A stretch of 64,000 bases of DNA. Source: Streptomyces brevispora. GTDB taxonomy: Bacteria > Actinomycetota > Actinomycetes > Streptomycetales > Streptomycetaceae. Below, piece after piece: positions 8,699-16,445 of this stretch. Both the position numbers and the translations under genes were made by a program. Position 1 is the stretch's first letter; every line of letters starts with the position of its first letter. The notes beneath the pieces are model-generated. The model saw only the letters and a list, made by a program, of their open reading frames with translations, ran no database searches and was not told the DNA's origin. The stretch covers positions 711,594 through 775,593 of the forward strand of contig NZ_VIWW01000002.1 in NCBI RefSeq assembly GCF_007829885.1. Reading direction: 5' to 3'.

Positions 8699-9418
8699 CT
8701 AATCGCCTTCTCCGCGCAGAGCATTGAGGTACTTCTCGGAGAATTCTTCTTTTCTTCCGCTGTTGTATTGCGTGATGAAGCGCGGGTGCTCCAAGGGCAC
8801 GATCTTCTTGAAGTACCCCTTTTCGCCGTTTAGGGCCGAGAGGAATTTGAAGTTCTCGCCGCTGCCGATGCAATAGCACACCGAGGTGTCGGTCCCGAAT
8901 TCCAACTGGCGCTCCAGGGCGTCCACAAGGAAGGATCGCAGGAACTCCACCAGCTTCTTGCTCTCGTAGTAGTTGCAGTTGACCTCCCTTTCCTGGGTCT
9001 TCGTTCTCACCAGGCCGAGCGGGCACACGAAGCTCATGACGAAGTCGGCATAAAACCGTGTCCGGCCGCCGTAGCGCGCGATGACGTCGTGCAGGAACCC
9101 GGCGGAGGGCCGACTCACCGCATAGCCGTCGGCGACGTCGATTCCCGTGTCGCTTTCCAGGAGCTTCGCGTCTTCGAACGGGACCCCGGTCACGGCCGTG
9201 CCCCGCCGGGCGGGCGAGCTGCCCAGGACCAGCCGGCGGGGCCTGTCGTCCTCGTAGTACCTGCGGTAGAAAGCGGTCGTCACCTCGCGGACGCGCTCCT
9301 TCTGCGGGCCGCTGAAAGGGTTGACGACCCTGAACCCGGGGGGAAGTTCGAGCGTCGTGCCCGCGAGTCCCTCGTTGAACTGCAGGATGCGATCGGCAAC
9401 CGTCGTTCGCCCGTTCAT
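8699..9418 (-). CDS. uracil-DNA-glycosylase-superfamily protein (SMUG/DUF4918-like)
   Basis: About 240 residues. A motif resembling the UDG water-activating loop reads GSSPARRGTAVTGVPF. It is followed by SRPSAGF, CPLGLV, a NYYESKKL segment, GSGENFKFL and a C-terminal LEHPRFI, where the His corresponds to the second UDG motif. The superfamily cleaves the N-glycosidic bond of damaged bases in DNA. Its presence inside an acyl/nucleoside operon rather than near repair genes suggests a redirected role. ATG 9418 has GGAAGGA upstream, so I rejected the longer frame to 9592. Confidence 0.7.
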   Translation of the reverse strand: MNGRTTVADRILQFNEGLAGTTLELPPGFRVVNPFSGPQKERVREVTTAFYRRYYEDDRPRRLVLGSSPARRGTAVTGVPFEDAKLLESDTGIDVADGYAVSRPSAGFLHDVIARYGGRTRFYADFVMSFVCPLGLVRTKTQEREVNCNYYESKKLVEFLRSFLVDALERQLEFGTDTSVCYCIGSGENFKFLSALNGEKGYFKKIVPLEHPRFITQYNSGRKEEFSEKYLNALRGEGD

Positions 9419-9536
9419 TGCAGAAGTCCTTCCTTCACGCTGTCCTCCAGGCCGTCCGGCCGCCCACGCCGTCCGCCGTCCTTCCCGCGGAGCCGACGGG
9501 ACGTCGGCGACCGCGGCCGGCCGGGCAGGCGGAGGG

Positions 9537-10784
9537 TTAGACGGTGACCGCCGACAGGTAGATCTCGGTACTTGTTGGGAGCATTCGAACATCTTTGAAC
9601 CCGGCGCACTCGAGCTCCGCGCCGATCAGATTGGCTGTGTCCATCCCGCGATAGAGGTCGACGAATTCAGTTCCGGGAATGATCAGTCCCGGCACGACCC
9701 AGCCCCGCTGAGTGTACATAAACCCGTTGGCCACGGAGACGATAATCACCGCGCCGGGCTTCAGCACTCTGTGCGCTTCTCGGGCCGCTGCTGACGTGTC
9801 GAAGAATGACGAGTTGTATGTCCGCAACGAGACATACAGATCGAAACTGCCGTCCGGCAGGGCGGACAGATCTTCAGCGCTGGAGACGACAATTCTCGAA
9901 CGAGGAATTCGTCCGCTTATGTTTGCGAGGCCACTTTCCGCGATATCGGCGAAGGTGATTCGCGGGCAGTCGGAGAACAGGGCCGTTGCCTCGTGGCCAG
10001 CGCCGACGCCAACGTTGAGGACGTTGACGGCGGACAGGGGCCTTGTGGACGTCCTCCTGTACACCGACATGAAGTCGTCGGCCCACCCCGCGTCGGCGGT
10101 GCGGGCATCGAACGCGTAGTCGTAGGCGCCGTACTTCGTGTCGAACGCGGCGGCCAGTGCGTCGCCCACGGCGCGATCCGCCTCCTCAACCTCCGTTCCG
10201 TACCTGTGGGAGATGAGAGAGGCGAGCGCCGCCCTCCCTCGGTGCGCGTTGACGTCGTCCTTGGTCAGCGCGAACCCCATGGATACCAGCGTGGCGGTGA
10301 CGGCTTCACTGATCCGGTAGGTGGAGTAGTGGGGGTTGCACTCGATGCTCTGCCCGCTCGCCGCATAGAGCTCCCGGTTTTGGTCCAGGATCTGGCGCTG
10401 GAGTTCGTCGGGGAAGCGCAGGACGTGGCCTCGCTCGGTGACGGGATCGCCACTGAGGTAGCTCGTCAGCGCGGGGTCCGGTAGACCGATGAACACCCTG
10501 TCGATCCGCACGTCGTTCAGGAGCTCGGCCAGTTCGAACGCGCCGGCCTCCGACAGGGTGTTGATCGTCAGATAGATGCTGTGCGCGCCGGACACTCCGA
10601 GTTCTCGAACCCTGTGCCGCAGAATGCGGGACCAGGACTCGCCGTGGACTTCGCCCTCGAAGGCGGAGCAGATCAACCGGCCGAGTTCGGAGACGAGCGC
10701 AACGCCGACTCGCCGACCTGGGTAGGGCGCCCTTTGTGCGACGCTAATGGCGTAGTTCATCCAGTAGGTACTGTTCGGGCTCAT
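9537..10784 (-). CDS. RibD-like deaminase domain fused to SAM-dependent methyltransferase
   Basis: 415 residues. The N-terminal ~150 resemble the RibD/cytidine-deaminase fold: WMNYAISVAQ, PYPGRRVGVALV, a VHGE segment standing where HAE is normal, and a VFIGLPDP strand. The paired zinc cysteines (PCxxC) are not seen; TINTLSEAG occupies the place. The C-terminal ~230 are a class I methyltransferase with motif I VLNVGVGAG and a SFDLYVSLRTYN segment. ATG 10784 was chosen for its AGAGG upstream. As the first gene of the operon it may set the nucleobase-like substrate. Deaminase catalysis is doubtful without the cysteines. Confidence 0.65.
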   Translation of the reverse strand: MSPNSTYWMNYAISVAQRAPYPGRRVGVALVSELGRLICSAFEGEVHGESWSRILRHRVRELGVSGAHSIYLTINTLSEAGAFELAELLNDVRIDRVFIGLPDPALTSYLSGDPVTERGHVLRFPDELQRQILDQNRELYAASGQSIECNPHYSTYRISEAVTATLVSMGFALTKDDVNAHRGRAALASLISHRYGTEVEEADRAVGDALAAAFDTKYGAYDYAFDARTADAGWADDFMSVYRRTSTRPLSAVNVLNVGVGAGHEATALFSDCPRITFADIAESGLANISGRIPRSRIVVSSAEDLSALPDGSFDLYVSLRTYNSSFFDTSAAAREAHRVLKPGAVIIVSVANGFMYTQRGWVVPGLIIPGTEFVDLYRGMDTANLIGAELECAGFKDVRMLPTSTEIYLSAVTV

Positions 10785-11053
10785 GTGGGCCTCTGTCCCT
10801 CGGCGGAACGGCGCGTCCTGTTGGCTGGCAAAACCAAGCGGGTGATCACCATCACCGGCGCCCCTCGCGGTGACACGAAACGTGAACCTCGGGTGAGGCC
10901 GCTGCGGCAACGGTCGGAGGACGACGAACACGCCGTCCTGGAGGTTCGCCGGGGCCGCTGCCTAGCACCATTGGGCTTCAACCGGGCAGGATGAGGCGAC
11001 CATGAGGAGCGCTCACTCACGCTCGTCAGCAACTCCCGGAGAGGAAAGCCACC
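10785..11053. promoter_or_regulatory. divergent upstream region between the biosynthetic operon and the HTH-deformylase gene
   Basis: A ~270-bp gap between oppositely oriented genes must contain the promoters for both the seven-gene leftward operon and the rightward HTH-deformylase gene. I see no clear inverted repeat that would mark an operator. The XRE-type helix-turn-helix of the flanking protein makes it a candidate local regulator; this is inference from position. Confidence 0.4.
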
Positions 11054-12523
11054 TTGGAGAGGGCGGAGCGGGCTACGTTCGCTGCGGAACTCACGCACTG
11101 GCGCAGCGTGCGGGGCCTGTCGAAGGCGGCTCTCGCCCAGCGTCTGAACATCGACCCCTCGTACGTGAGCCACCTTGAGGCCGGCCGGGAACACGGCAGC
11201 TCCCAGCTCGCCCGCCGGGCGGACACTGAACTCGACGCCGGCGGAGCACTGTGGCGGGCATGGCAGCGCACCGACGCCTCCCCCCAGACGGCCGAGCAGA
11301 ACGACCCGCCGTCCAGCACCGGCCTGCTGGTCCTGGAGGACGAGGCAGCGCTCCGCTACGACGACGGACGCTTCCACCTCAGCATGCGCAGGCTCCTGCA
11401 CAACAACGGTACCGAGCCCGTCACCCGCTACCTCGTACGAATCGCCGTCGACCGATACCCCTCCGAACCGGAACGGTCCAACGCCCTCTACCGCCGTAAC
11501 CCTCTGACCTGGGAAGAACTCCAGCTCACGGCGCAATGCGCGGACGAGCCGATGGGCTGGACCGTCAAACACGACCGGGACGCGTTCAAGGAGGTGTGGC
11601 TCCAGTTCCAGAACCCAACGAGCCGCTTCCCTCTCTACCCCGGCCAGGAAGCCGAGATCTCCTACTCGTACTGCGTCGGCGCCGAAAAATGGGGTCCCTG
11701 GTTCCAGCGCGCGGTGCGACTGCCCACCCGACGCCTGGCTGTGGAACTGGCCTTCCCCCGAGACAGCGAACCGTCCGTCTGGGGAACCGAGACATCCATG
11801 AGCGCCGACTTCGCCCCACTGCGCACACCCCCACAGCGCACGGAACGAGGCGAGCACAGCGTCTTCTCCTGGGCCACCCTCGACCCGCCCCTGCACGCCC
11901 GCTTCCGCCTCGAATGGCGCCTGAAGAACGCACCCGACGAGAAAGAGAACAACCTCGTGAGCACCTTGTCCGCGAGCCAGGCCATGGCCAACGCCGGCAT
12001 CGTCCAGGACGGCGACCCCGTCCTTACCCGCGCCGCCCGTCCCTTCGACCTGCCCACCGAGGCCGAAGAGGCCCAAGAGGTCATCACCTCCCTGCTGAAC
12101 ACAGTCGGCCGCGTCCGCCAACTTCACACGTTCGGCAAGGGCATGGGCATCGCCGCCCCCCAGATAGGGGTCGACCGCTCCGCCGCCGTCGTCTTCCCAC
12201 CCGATGCCGGGACAGAGCCCATCGTGCTGCTGAACGCCCACCTTGCCGAGGCCTCCGAGGACGAGGACGAGCAGTACGAAGGCTGCCTCAGCTTCTTCGA
12301 CGTCCGAGGACTCGTGCCTCGCCCGCTGAGCACCGTCGTCGCTCACAGCAGCCTCGACGGCTCCACCCACCTGTCGCGGTTCACCCACGGCCTGTCCCGG
12401 CTCGTCCACCACGAGGTCGACCACCTGGGCGGCGTGCTGTACCGCGAGCGCATGCGACCGGGTGTGCAACCGATCCCTGTAGAGGAGTACCGCGGGACCG
12501 GCCAGAACTGGACCTACAGGTAG
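11054..12523 (+). CDS. XRE-type HTH protein fused to peptide-deformylase domain
   Basis: 489 residues. Residues 10-50 form an XRE helix-turn-helix (SKAALAQRLNIDPSYVSHLEAG). Residues ~90-300 are an unassigned beta-rich region. Residues ~330-480 are a peptide deformylase with all three metal motifs: GMGIAAPQIG near 363, EGCLSF near 409 and HHEVDHL near 452. Deformylases remove N-formyl groups from nascent peptides. Start TTG 11054 with GAGAGGAAAG upstream. The HTH coupling suggests DNA binding combined with sensing or processing of a formylated ligand. A spare deformylase could also give resistance to a deformylase inhibitor; both ideas are inference. Confidence 0.8.
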   Translation: MERAERATFAAELTHWRSVRGLSKAALAQRLNIDPSYVSHLEAGREHGSSQLARRADTELDAGGALWRAWQRTDASPQTAEQNDPPSSTGLLVLEDEAALRYDDGRFHLSMRRLLHNNGTEPVTRYLVRIAVDRYPSEPERSNALYRRNPLTWEELQLTAQCADEPMGWTVKHDRDAFKEVWLQFQNPTSRFPLYPGQEAEISYSYCVGAEKWGPWFQRAVRLPTRRLAVELAFPRDSEPSVWGTETSMSADFAPLRTPPQRTERGEHSVFSWATLDPPLHARFRLEWRLKNAPDEKENNLVSTLSASQAMANAGIVQDGDPVLTRAARPFDLPTEAEEAQEVITSLLNTVGRVRQLHTFGKGMGIAAPQIGVDRSAAVVFPPDAGTEPIVLLNAHLAEASEDEDEQYEGCLSFFDVRGLVPRPLSTVVAHSSLDGSTHLSRFTHGLSRLVHHEVDHLGGVLYRERMRPGVQPIPVEEYRGTGQNWTYR

Positions 12524-12539
12524 GCTCCGGACGAAAGTG

Positions 12540-13075
12540 GAGTAGTGGCAGGCCGCCCTGCCCCTGCGGAGATGGCCCCCAGCCTCCAACCGTTGGCGCA
12601 GTCGCTGTTCCTCGAAAGGGCTGCTCCTCGCGTACTTCGAGGCCTGGGAGTAGAGGGAGTGTGCGGTCTCGGAGCGGCCGGATGTGTCCGCGGTCTGGCC
12701 GAGCACTTCCAGACTGTCAGCGATCCACTGGCAGGAGCCAGTCCCCACGTACTCGTGGCTCACGGTGAGTCCAAGCCGCTTGAATTCGTCGCGGTGACCG
12801 GCGGCGGAGTGGGCGTGTCTGAGGCAGGCTTGGGTCCGGGCCGCGTCGTGCGGGACGTCTGCGTCCATCGTCCGCGCGCTGGTGAAGACCTCGACGGCTC
12901 CACCCGCATCTGGCCGTCCCGCTTGCAGGCCACATCCCGAACCCGCCTCGTACAGCTCGCGTCCACTCTGGGTGGAGCGATTGCGAGCGCGTACGAGCGC
13001 TGCCGTCGCCCATCGATCCCCACGGCGATACAACGAGGGCCTGGCGCAGAGTGGTCGGCCAGCGCCACGGGGCAA
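12540..13075 (-). pseudogene. TPR-like protein fragment, no stop codon of its own
   Basis: The minus-strand translation over this stretch has normal protein composition with helical repeat character: a SLEVLGQTADTSGRSETAHSLYSQASKYA segment (spread over ~30 residues) resembles tetratricopeptide repeats of Streptomyces regulators. The frame does not stop where the similarity ends but runs antisense through the deformylase gene to 10781. No credible start or ribosome site was found. Best read as the remnant of a regulator's C-terminal half; it could also be spurious. Confidence 0.35.
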
Positions 13076-13333
13076 TTGCTGGCCGCTTCGGTGCTACGGG
13101 CAACCTGGTTCGCGTCGCAGGTCAGCCTCATCGAGCGCTCCCTTCGTCCATGGCCGCCCCGACGGACCGGGGGCGCCACAGTGTTCCTGCGAGCAACAGT
13201 TCACCTGCCTTGCGTGTGGCGCTGCCAGCGATTGCCTGTGGCGATGCACGCGCCACAGCCCGCGCGTCGGGCTGACTCCCGTACGGTCGGTCGCCCGGCA
13301 GGATCCCCGAACGATCGGACCGAAGGGCCGCCG

Positions 13334-14059
13334 ATGCAGGCTGAACTCATGGGAACTGCGGCTCTGGTCACTGGGGCATCAAGTGGCATTGGGCGGGCAA
13401 CCGCGTGCCGGCTGGCCGCCCACGGGGCGACCGTGGCACTCCTTGCCCGCCAGGCCGAGGCCTTGGAACAGGTATGCCGTGAGATCCGCAGCGCCGGCGG
13501 CGATGCTTTCGTCGTCTGTGCGGACCTCGTTGACGCCGTCGGGGCCGAACAGGCCGTCGCACAGGTCATCGACAGGGCGGGCAGGTTGGACATGCTGATC
13601 AACTGCGCGGGAGCAGCGCATCTCAGCTCCTTTGCCGACGACGCGCCGAGCCAATGGCAGTGCATGATCGACACAAACCTGAGCGGAACGCTCAACGTCT
13701 CCCACGCCGCGCTTTCGTACCTCGCCGCCGCGGCCCGGTCCGACCGCGGGACGGCAGACCTCGTGACCGTCGGGTTTACAGCCGGGCGACAGAGCGGCCC
13801 GGTCACCAGCGTGTACGCGGCCACGAAGCAGGCCATCACCGCGTGGAGCGAGGGGCTGCGCCGGGAACTCGCCCCGTCAGGTGTACGGGTGGGCCTCATC
13901 CAGCCCGGCCTCGTCGACACACCGCTCGCCAGAAGGCTTGGAGCCGGGCCGGGGCAGGGCCTGAACGCCGCCGTCGTCGCTGATGCGATTGTCTACGTCG
14001 TCACCCGGCCGGCCGGCGTGGCCGTAGCCGAGCTGGTCGTACGGGCCGTCGGCAGGTAG
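13334..14059 (+). CDS. short-chain dehydrogenase/reductase
   Basis: 241 residues, classical SDR. The cofactor motif TGASSGIG is at residues 13-20, NCAG near 96, a catalytic-type serine region before YAATK near 155 (Tyr and Lys of YxxxK), and PGLVDTPLA beyond. These are NAD(P)-dependent oxidoreductases of alcohol/carbonyl groups. The ATG at 13334 has a GAAGGG upstream; a second ATG 15 bp downstream is possible. It precedes two prenyl-chain enzymes on the same strand, so tailoring of a prenyl-derived product is plausible. Confidence 0.85.
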   Translation: MQAELMGTAALVTGASSGIGRATACRLAAHGATVALLARQAEALEQVCREIRSAGGDAFVVCADLVDAVGAEQAVAQVIDRAGRLDMLINCAGAAHLSSFADDAPSQWQCMIDTNLSGTLNVSHAALSYLAAAARSDRGTADLVTVGFTAGRQSGPVTSVYAATKQAITAWSEGLRRELAPSGVRVGLIQPGLVDTPLARRLGAGPGQGLNAAVVADAIVYVVTRPAGVAVAELVVRAVGR

Positions 14060-14200
14060 AGCAGCGACGGCTGTGGCGACCGCTGTGGCGAGCGCATCGC
14101 AACGCCCGCCCCTCTGGTGGCGCCACACCCGGGCACGGTCGACTGGCGCCCGGGCGCTCTGCGGTGCCCCTCTTTCAACCAGAAGGGCATTGACGGGCGC

Positions 14201-15292
14201 ATGAGCGACGACGAAGTCACCCGGCGGATGGGCAGCCGGATCACACAGCACCGCGACCGCTTCCAGGACCTCTTCCAGAAGTACTTCGCACAGCTGCACC
14301 CGTCATCCGACGTACCCGAACTCAGCCGTTTCGCTCCCGAGTGCCTGCGCATGGTCGAAGAACTGGCTCTGCGTGGCGGCAAACGGCAGCGGGTCGCGTT
14401 CGCCTACGAAGCCGCGAACCTGATGCCCGGCGGAGCGACGACGGTAAAAGCGGTGGACACCGCCGCCCTGAGTATCGAGCTGCTGCAGGCCCACCTGCTC
14501 ATCCACGACGACATCATCGACAACGCGGCCACCCGCCGCGGCGGCCCCTCTACCTACTACGCCTACCGCGACAAGTTTTCCGACCATCCCCAGCACGCCC
14601 TGGGCCTCGCCGTCCTGGCTGGCGACCTCGCCCTCGTTCTCTCCCAGCAGGTGATCACCGAAGCCGGACTGGACCCGTGGCTGGCCCAGTCGATGACCGC
14701 AGTCCAGAACACGGCCGCCCTGAGCACGTTCATCGGCCAGGTCTTCGACCTCGAACGGGACTTCCTCGGCGTGCCGGAAGAGGAACTGCTGCACTCCGTG
14801 TGCGACTTCAAGGCCGCCCGGTCCTCGGCGCTCGCCCCGCTGCAGCTCGGCCTCCTGGCCGCCGAGCAGGACCCGAAGGAGCACGAGCCGACTCTGCGGC
14901 GCTACTCCACCTCGTTCGGCATATCTGGGCAGATGCGCGACGACTACCTGTCGCTCTTCGGGAACGAGGAGGTCACCGGCAAGCCCGCCACGGCCGACGT
15001 CGCCGACGGCCGGGTGACCTACCTGATCCGCCGCACCCTGCTCGCCGCCTCACAGACCGAGCAGAAGATCCTCTCCTCGGTGCTGGGCCATGCCGGCGCG
15101 ACACAGACGGACGTAGACAAGGTCCGGGAGATCGTCACCGCACACCGCGTCGACCAGAGCCTCCTCGCCGACATGCGCCGCTTCGCCGAGCTGGCCAGCA
15201 CCGAGGCCGAGCAGTGGACCTCCTGGGCGGAAGCGGACGCGGTCGCCTTCTTCCGGGACGTGCCCGTGTGGGGCGTCCAGCGGCTGCTGTGA
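14201..15292 (+). CDS. trans-polyprenyl diphosphate synthase
   Basis: About 363 residues of the isoprenyl synthase fold. GGKRQR (allylic phosphate binding) is followed by the first Asp-rich motif DDIID near residue 102 and the second, QMRDDYLSLFG, near 246; in the latter the last Asp of DDxxD is Ser. The family condenses isopentenyl diphosphate with allylic diphosphates. Start ATG 14201 is preferred over an upstream GTG because similarity begins there. Its TGA overlaps the GTG of the next gene, so the two prenyltransferases are translationally coupled. Confidence 0.88.
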   Translation: MSDDEVTRRMGSRITQHRDRFQDLFQKYFAQLHPSSDVPELSRFAPECLRMVEELALRGGKRQRVAFAYEAANLMPGGATTVKAVDTAALSIELLQAHLLIHDDIIDNAATRRGGPSTYYAYRDKFSDHPQHALGLAVLAGDLALVLSQQVITEAGLDPWLAQSMTAVQNTAALSTFIGQVFDLERDFLGVPEEELLHSVCDFKAARSSALAPLQLGLLAAEQDPKEHEPTLRRYSTSFGISGQMRDDYLSLFGNEEVTGKPATADVADGRVTYLIRRTLLAASQTEQKILSSVLGHAGATQTDVDKVREIVTAHRVDQSLLADMRRFAELASTEAEQWTSWAEADAVAFFRDVPVWGVQRLL

Positions 15293-16023
15293 CCACCGGC
15301 GGGCCGCAGCACGTCGGCATCGTCCTGGACGGCAACCGGCGGTGGGCCAAGGAACACGGCCTGTCCCCCTCCGACGGGCACCGGATCGGCTTCGGCCGCA
15401 TTCCACAGGTCCTGTCGTGGTGCGAGGAGAGCGGCGTACCCATGGTCACCCTGTGGATGCTCTCCACCGAGAACCTGCGCCGCGACCCGGCCGAGGTCGA
15501 GGCGCTGATGGAGATCATCACCGGTGCGGTCCTGCAGCTGTCGTGGGCCGGCCGGTGGCGCATCCGTCATCTGGGTGAAGGCGACGCCCTTCCGGCCCGT
15601 GTGGCGCAAGCCGTCCGACACGCTGAGCAGGCCAGTGCCGACGTGTCGGACACGCTGACGGTGAACCTGGCCATCGCCTACGGAGGACGCCGTGAGATCG
15701 CCAGCGCTGTCCGCCGTCTCATGACGGGCTGGGCCCGCGAGGGCGTTCCCGTCGACGAGGCCGCCAAGCAACTCACCATCGAGGACCTGAGCCGCGCCAT
15801 CAGCGACGGCCAGCCCGACCCGGACCTCCTCATCCGCACCTCCGGCGAACGCCGCAGCTCCGGCTTCCTGCTCTGGGGAGGCGTCGGCGCCGAGCTGTGG
15901 TTCACCCTGGCTTTGTTCACTTTCAGCAGCAGCGTTTGTCGGCCTGTTTGGGAGGCGGTGGGTGATCTAAGCCTCCGCAGATGTGGACGAGAAATGACGG
16001 CGCTCAGGACGTTCGGGGCATGA
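15289..16023 (+). CDS. cis-prenyltransferase, C-terminus replaced by IS sequence
   Basis: Undecaprenyl-diphosphate-synthase family: HVGIVLDGNRRWA holds the catalytic Asp, WMLSTENLRR the conserved central motif, and RTSGERRSSGFLLW the diphosphate-binding part. After AELWFT, native sequence ends at about 15907 and the frame runs into the left end of the IS21 element, adding ~38 unrelated residues before the stop. The missing native tail (usually ~25 residues) includes the last conserved helix, so activity is uncertain. GTG start at 15289 overlaps the previous stop. Family members make dolichyl, (Z)-FPP or irregular lavandulyl-type diphosphates; which one cannot be told. Confidence 0.8.
   Translation: MTTGGPQHVGIVLDGNRRWAKEHGLSPSDGHRIGFGRIPQVLSWCEESGVPMVTLWMLSTENLRRDPAEVEALMEIITGAVLQLSWAGRWRIRHLGEGDALPARVAQAVRHAEQASADVSDTLTVNLAIAYGGRREIASAVRRLMTGWAREGVPVDEAAKQLTIEDLSRAISDGQPDPDLLIRTSGERRSSGFLLWGGVGAELWFTLALFTFSSSVCRPVWEAVGDLSLRRCGREMTALRTFGA
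15908..15941 (+). repeat. left terminal inverted repeat of the IS21 element
   Basis: Begins TGGCTTT and ends TTTGTCG. Matches the inverted right end at the outer 7 bp and inner 6 bp with equal spacing, and partly in between. It falls exactly where the cis-prenyltransferase similarity ends. Confidence 0.6.
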
Positions 16024-16066
16024 TCGGGGGACGACCGCGGATCTGTGAGGGCGAGGAGGCACTGCG

Positions 16067-16363
16067 ATGGTGATCAGAGGGCTGCATCCGGAGAGGACGG
16101 CCCGGCTTGAGGCGCTCGTGGATGAGTGCCGACCGCTGCTGACGAGTGCTGGTGGGATGGCCGTCGTGCAGAGGCTGCTGAGTGAGCGGCGGGTCGAGGT
16201 GCTCGACGCGGTGGTGATCACGCGCGAGCTACTGGGGGCTGGCCCATCGGCTCTCGGGGAGGCGAAGACCATCGTCTTGACGAGTCCTGGCAGGGGCCGC
16301 GAGCTTCGAGTGCACGAGCAGTTCATGGATGGCCTGGAGCAAAGCGGCGGTCTCGACCGGTGA
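16067..16363 (+). CDS. 98-residue protein of unknown function carried inside the IS21 element
   Basis: The ATG at 16067 has a good GAGGAG nine bases upstream, and the codon composition is normal for the window. The protein is mostly helical and charged (HPERTARLEALVDE at the start), with no membrane segment or recognised motif. It is convergent with istB and lies between the IS left end and istB, where IS21 elements normally carry nothing. It may be a passenger gene or a host fragment trapped by an earlier event. Confidence 0.55.
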   Translation: MVIRGLHPERTARLEALVDECRPLLTSAGGMAVVQRLLSERRVEVLDAVVITRELLGAGPSALGEAKTIVLTSPGRGRELRVHEQFMDGLEQSGGLDR

Positions 16364-16399
16364 TGAGCGGTCTCATCACGGCCGCCTCGGTGTCCCTTC

Positions 16400-16428
16400 C
16401 GGGCCGCCGCCCGCTGGGTGGTGGCCCG
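16400..16428. terminator. stem-loop after istB
   Basis: A 13-bp stem with two G-T type mismatches (arms 16400-16412 and 16416-16428) lies between the convergent istB and passenger gene ends. No clear U-run follows, so this is a weak call. Confidence 0.35.
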
Positions 16429-16445
16429 GATCCGGGACCACGAGG

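Noticed and set aside
10781..13075. A 764-codon minus-strand open frame spanning the deformylase gene
   Set aside because: Most of it is antisense to a gene with intact deformylase motifs; only the part right of ~12540 looks protein-like and is reported as a fragment.
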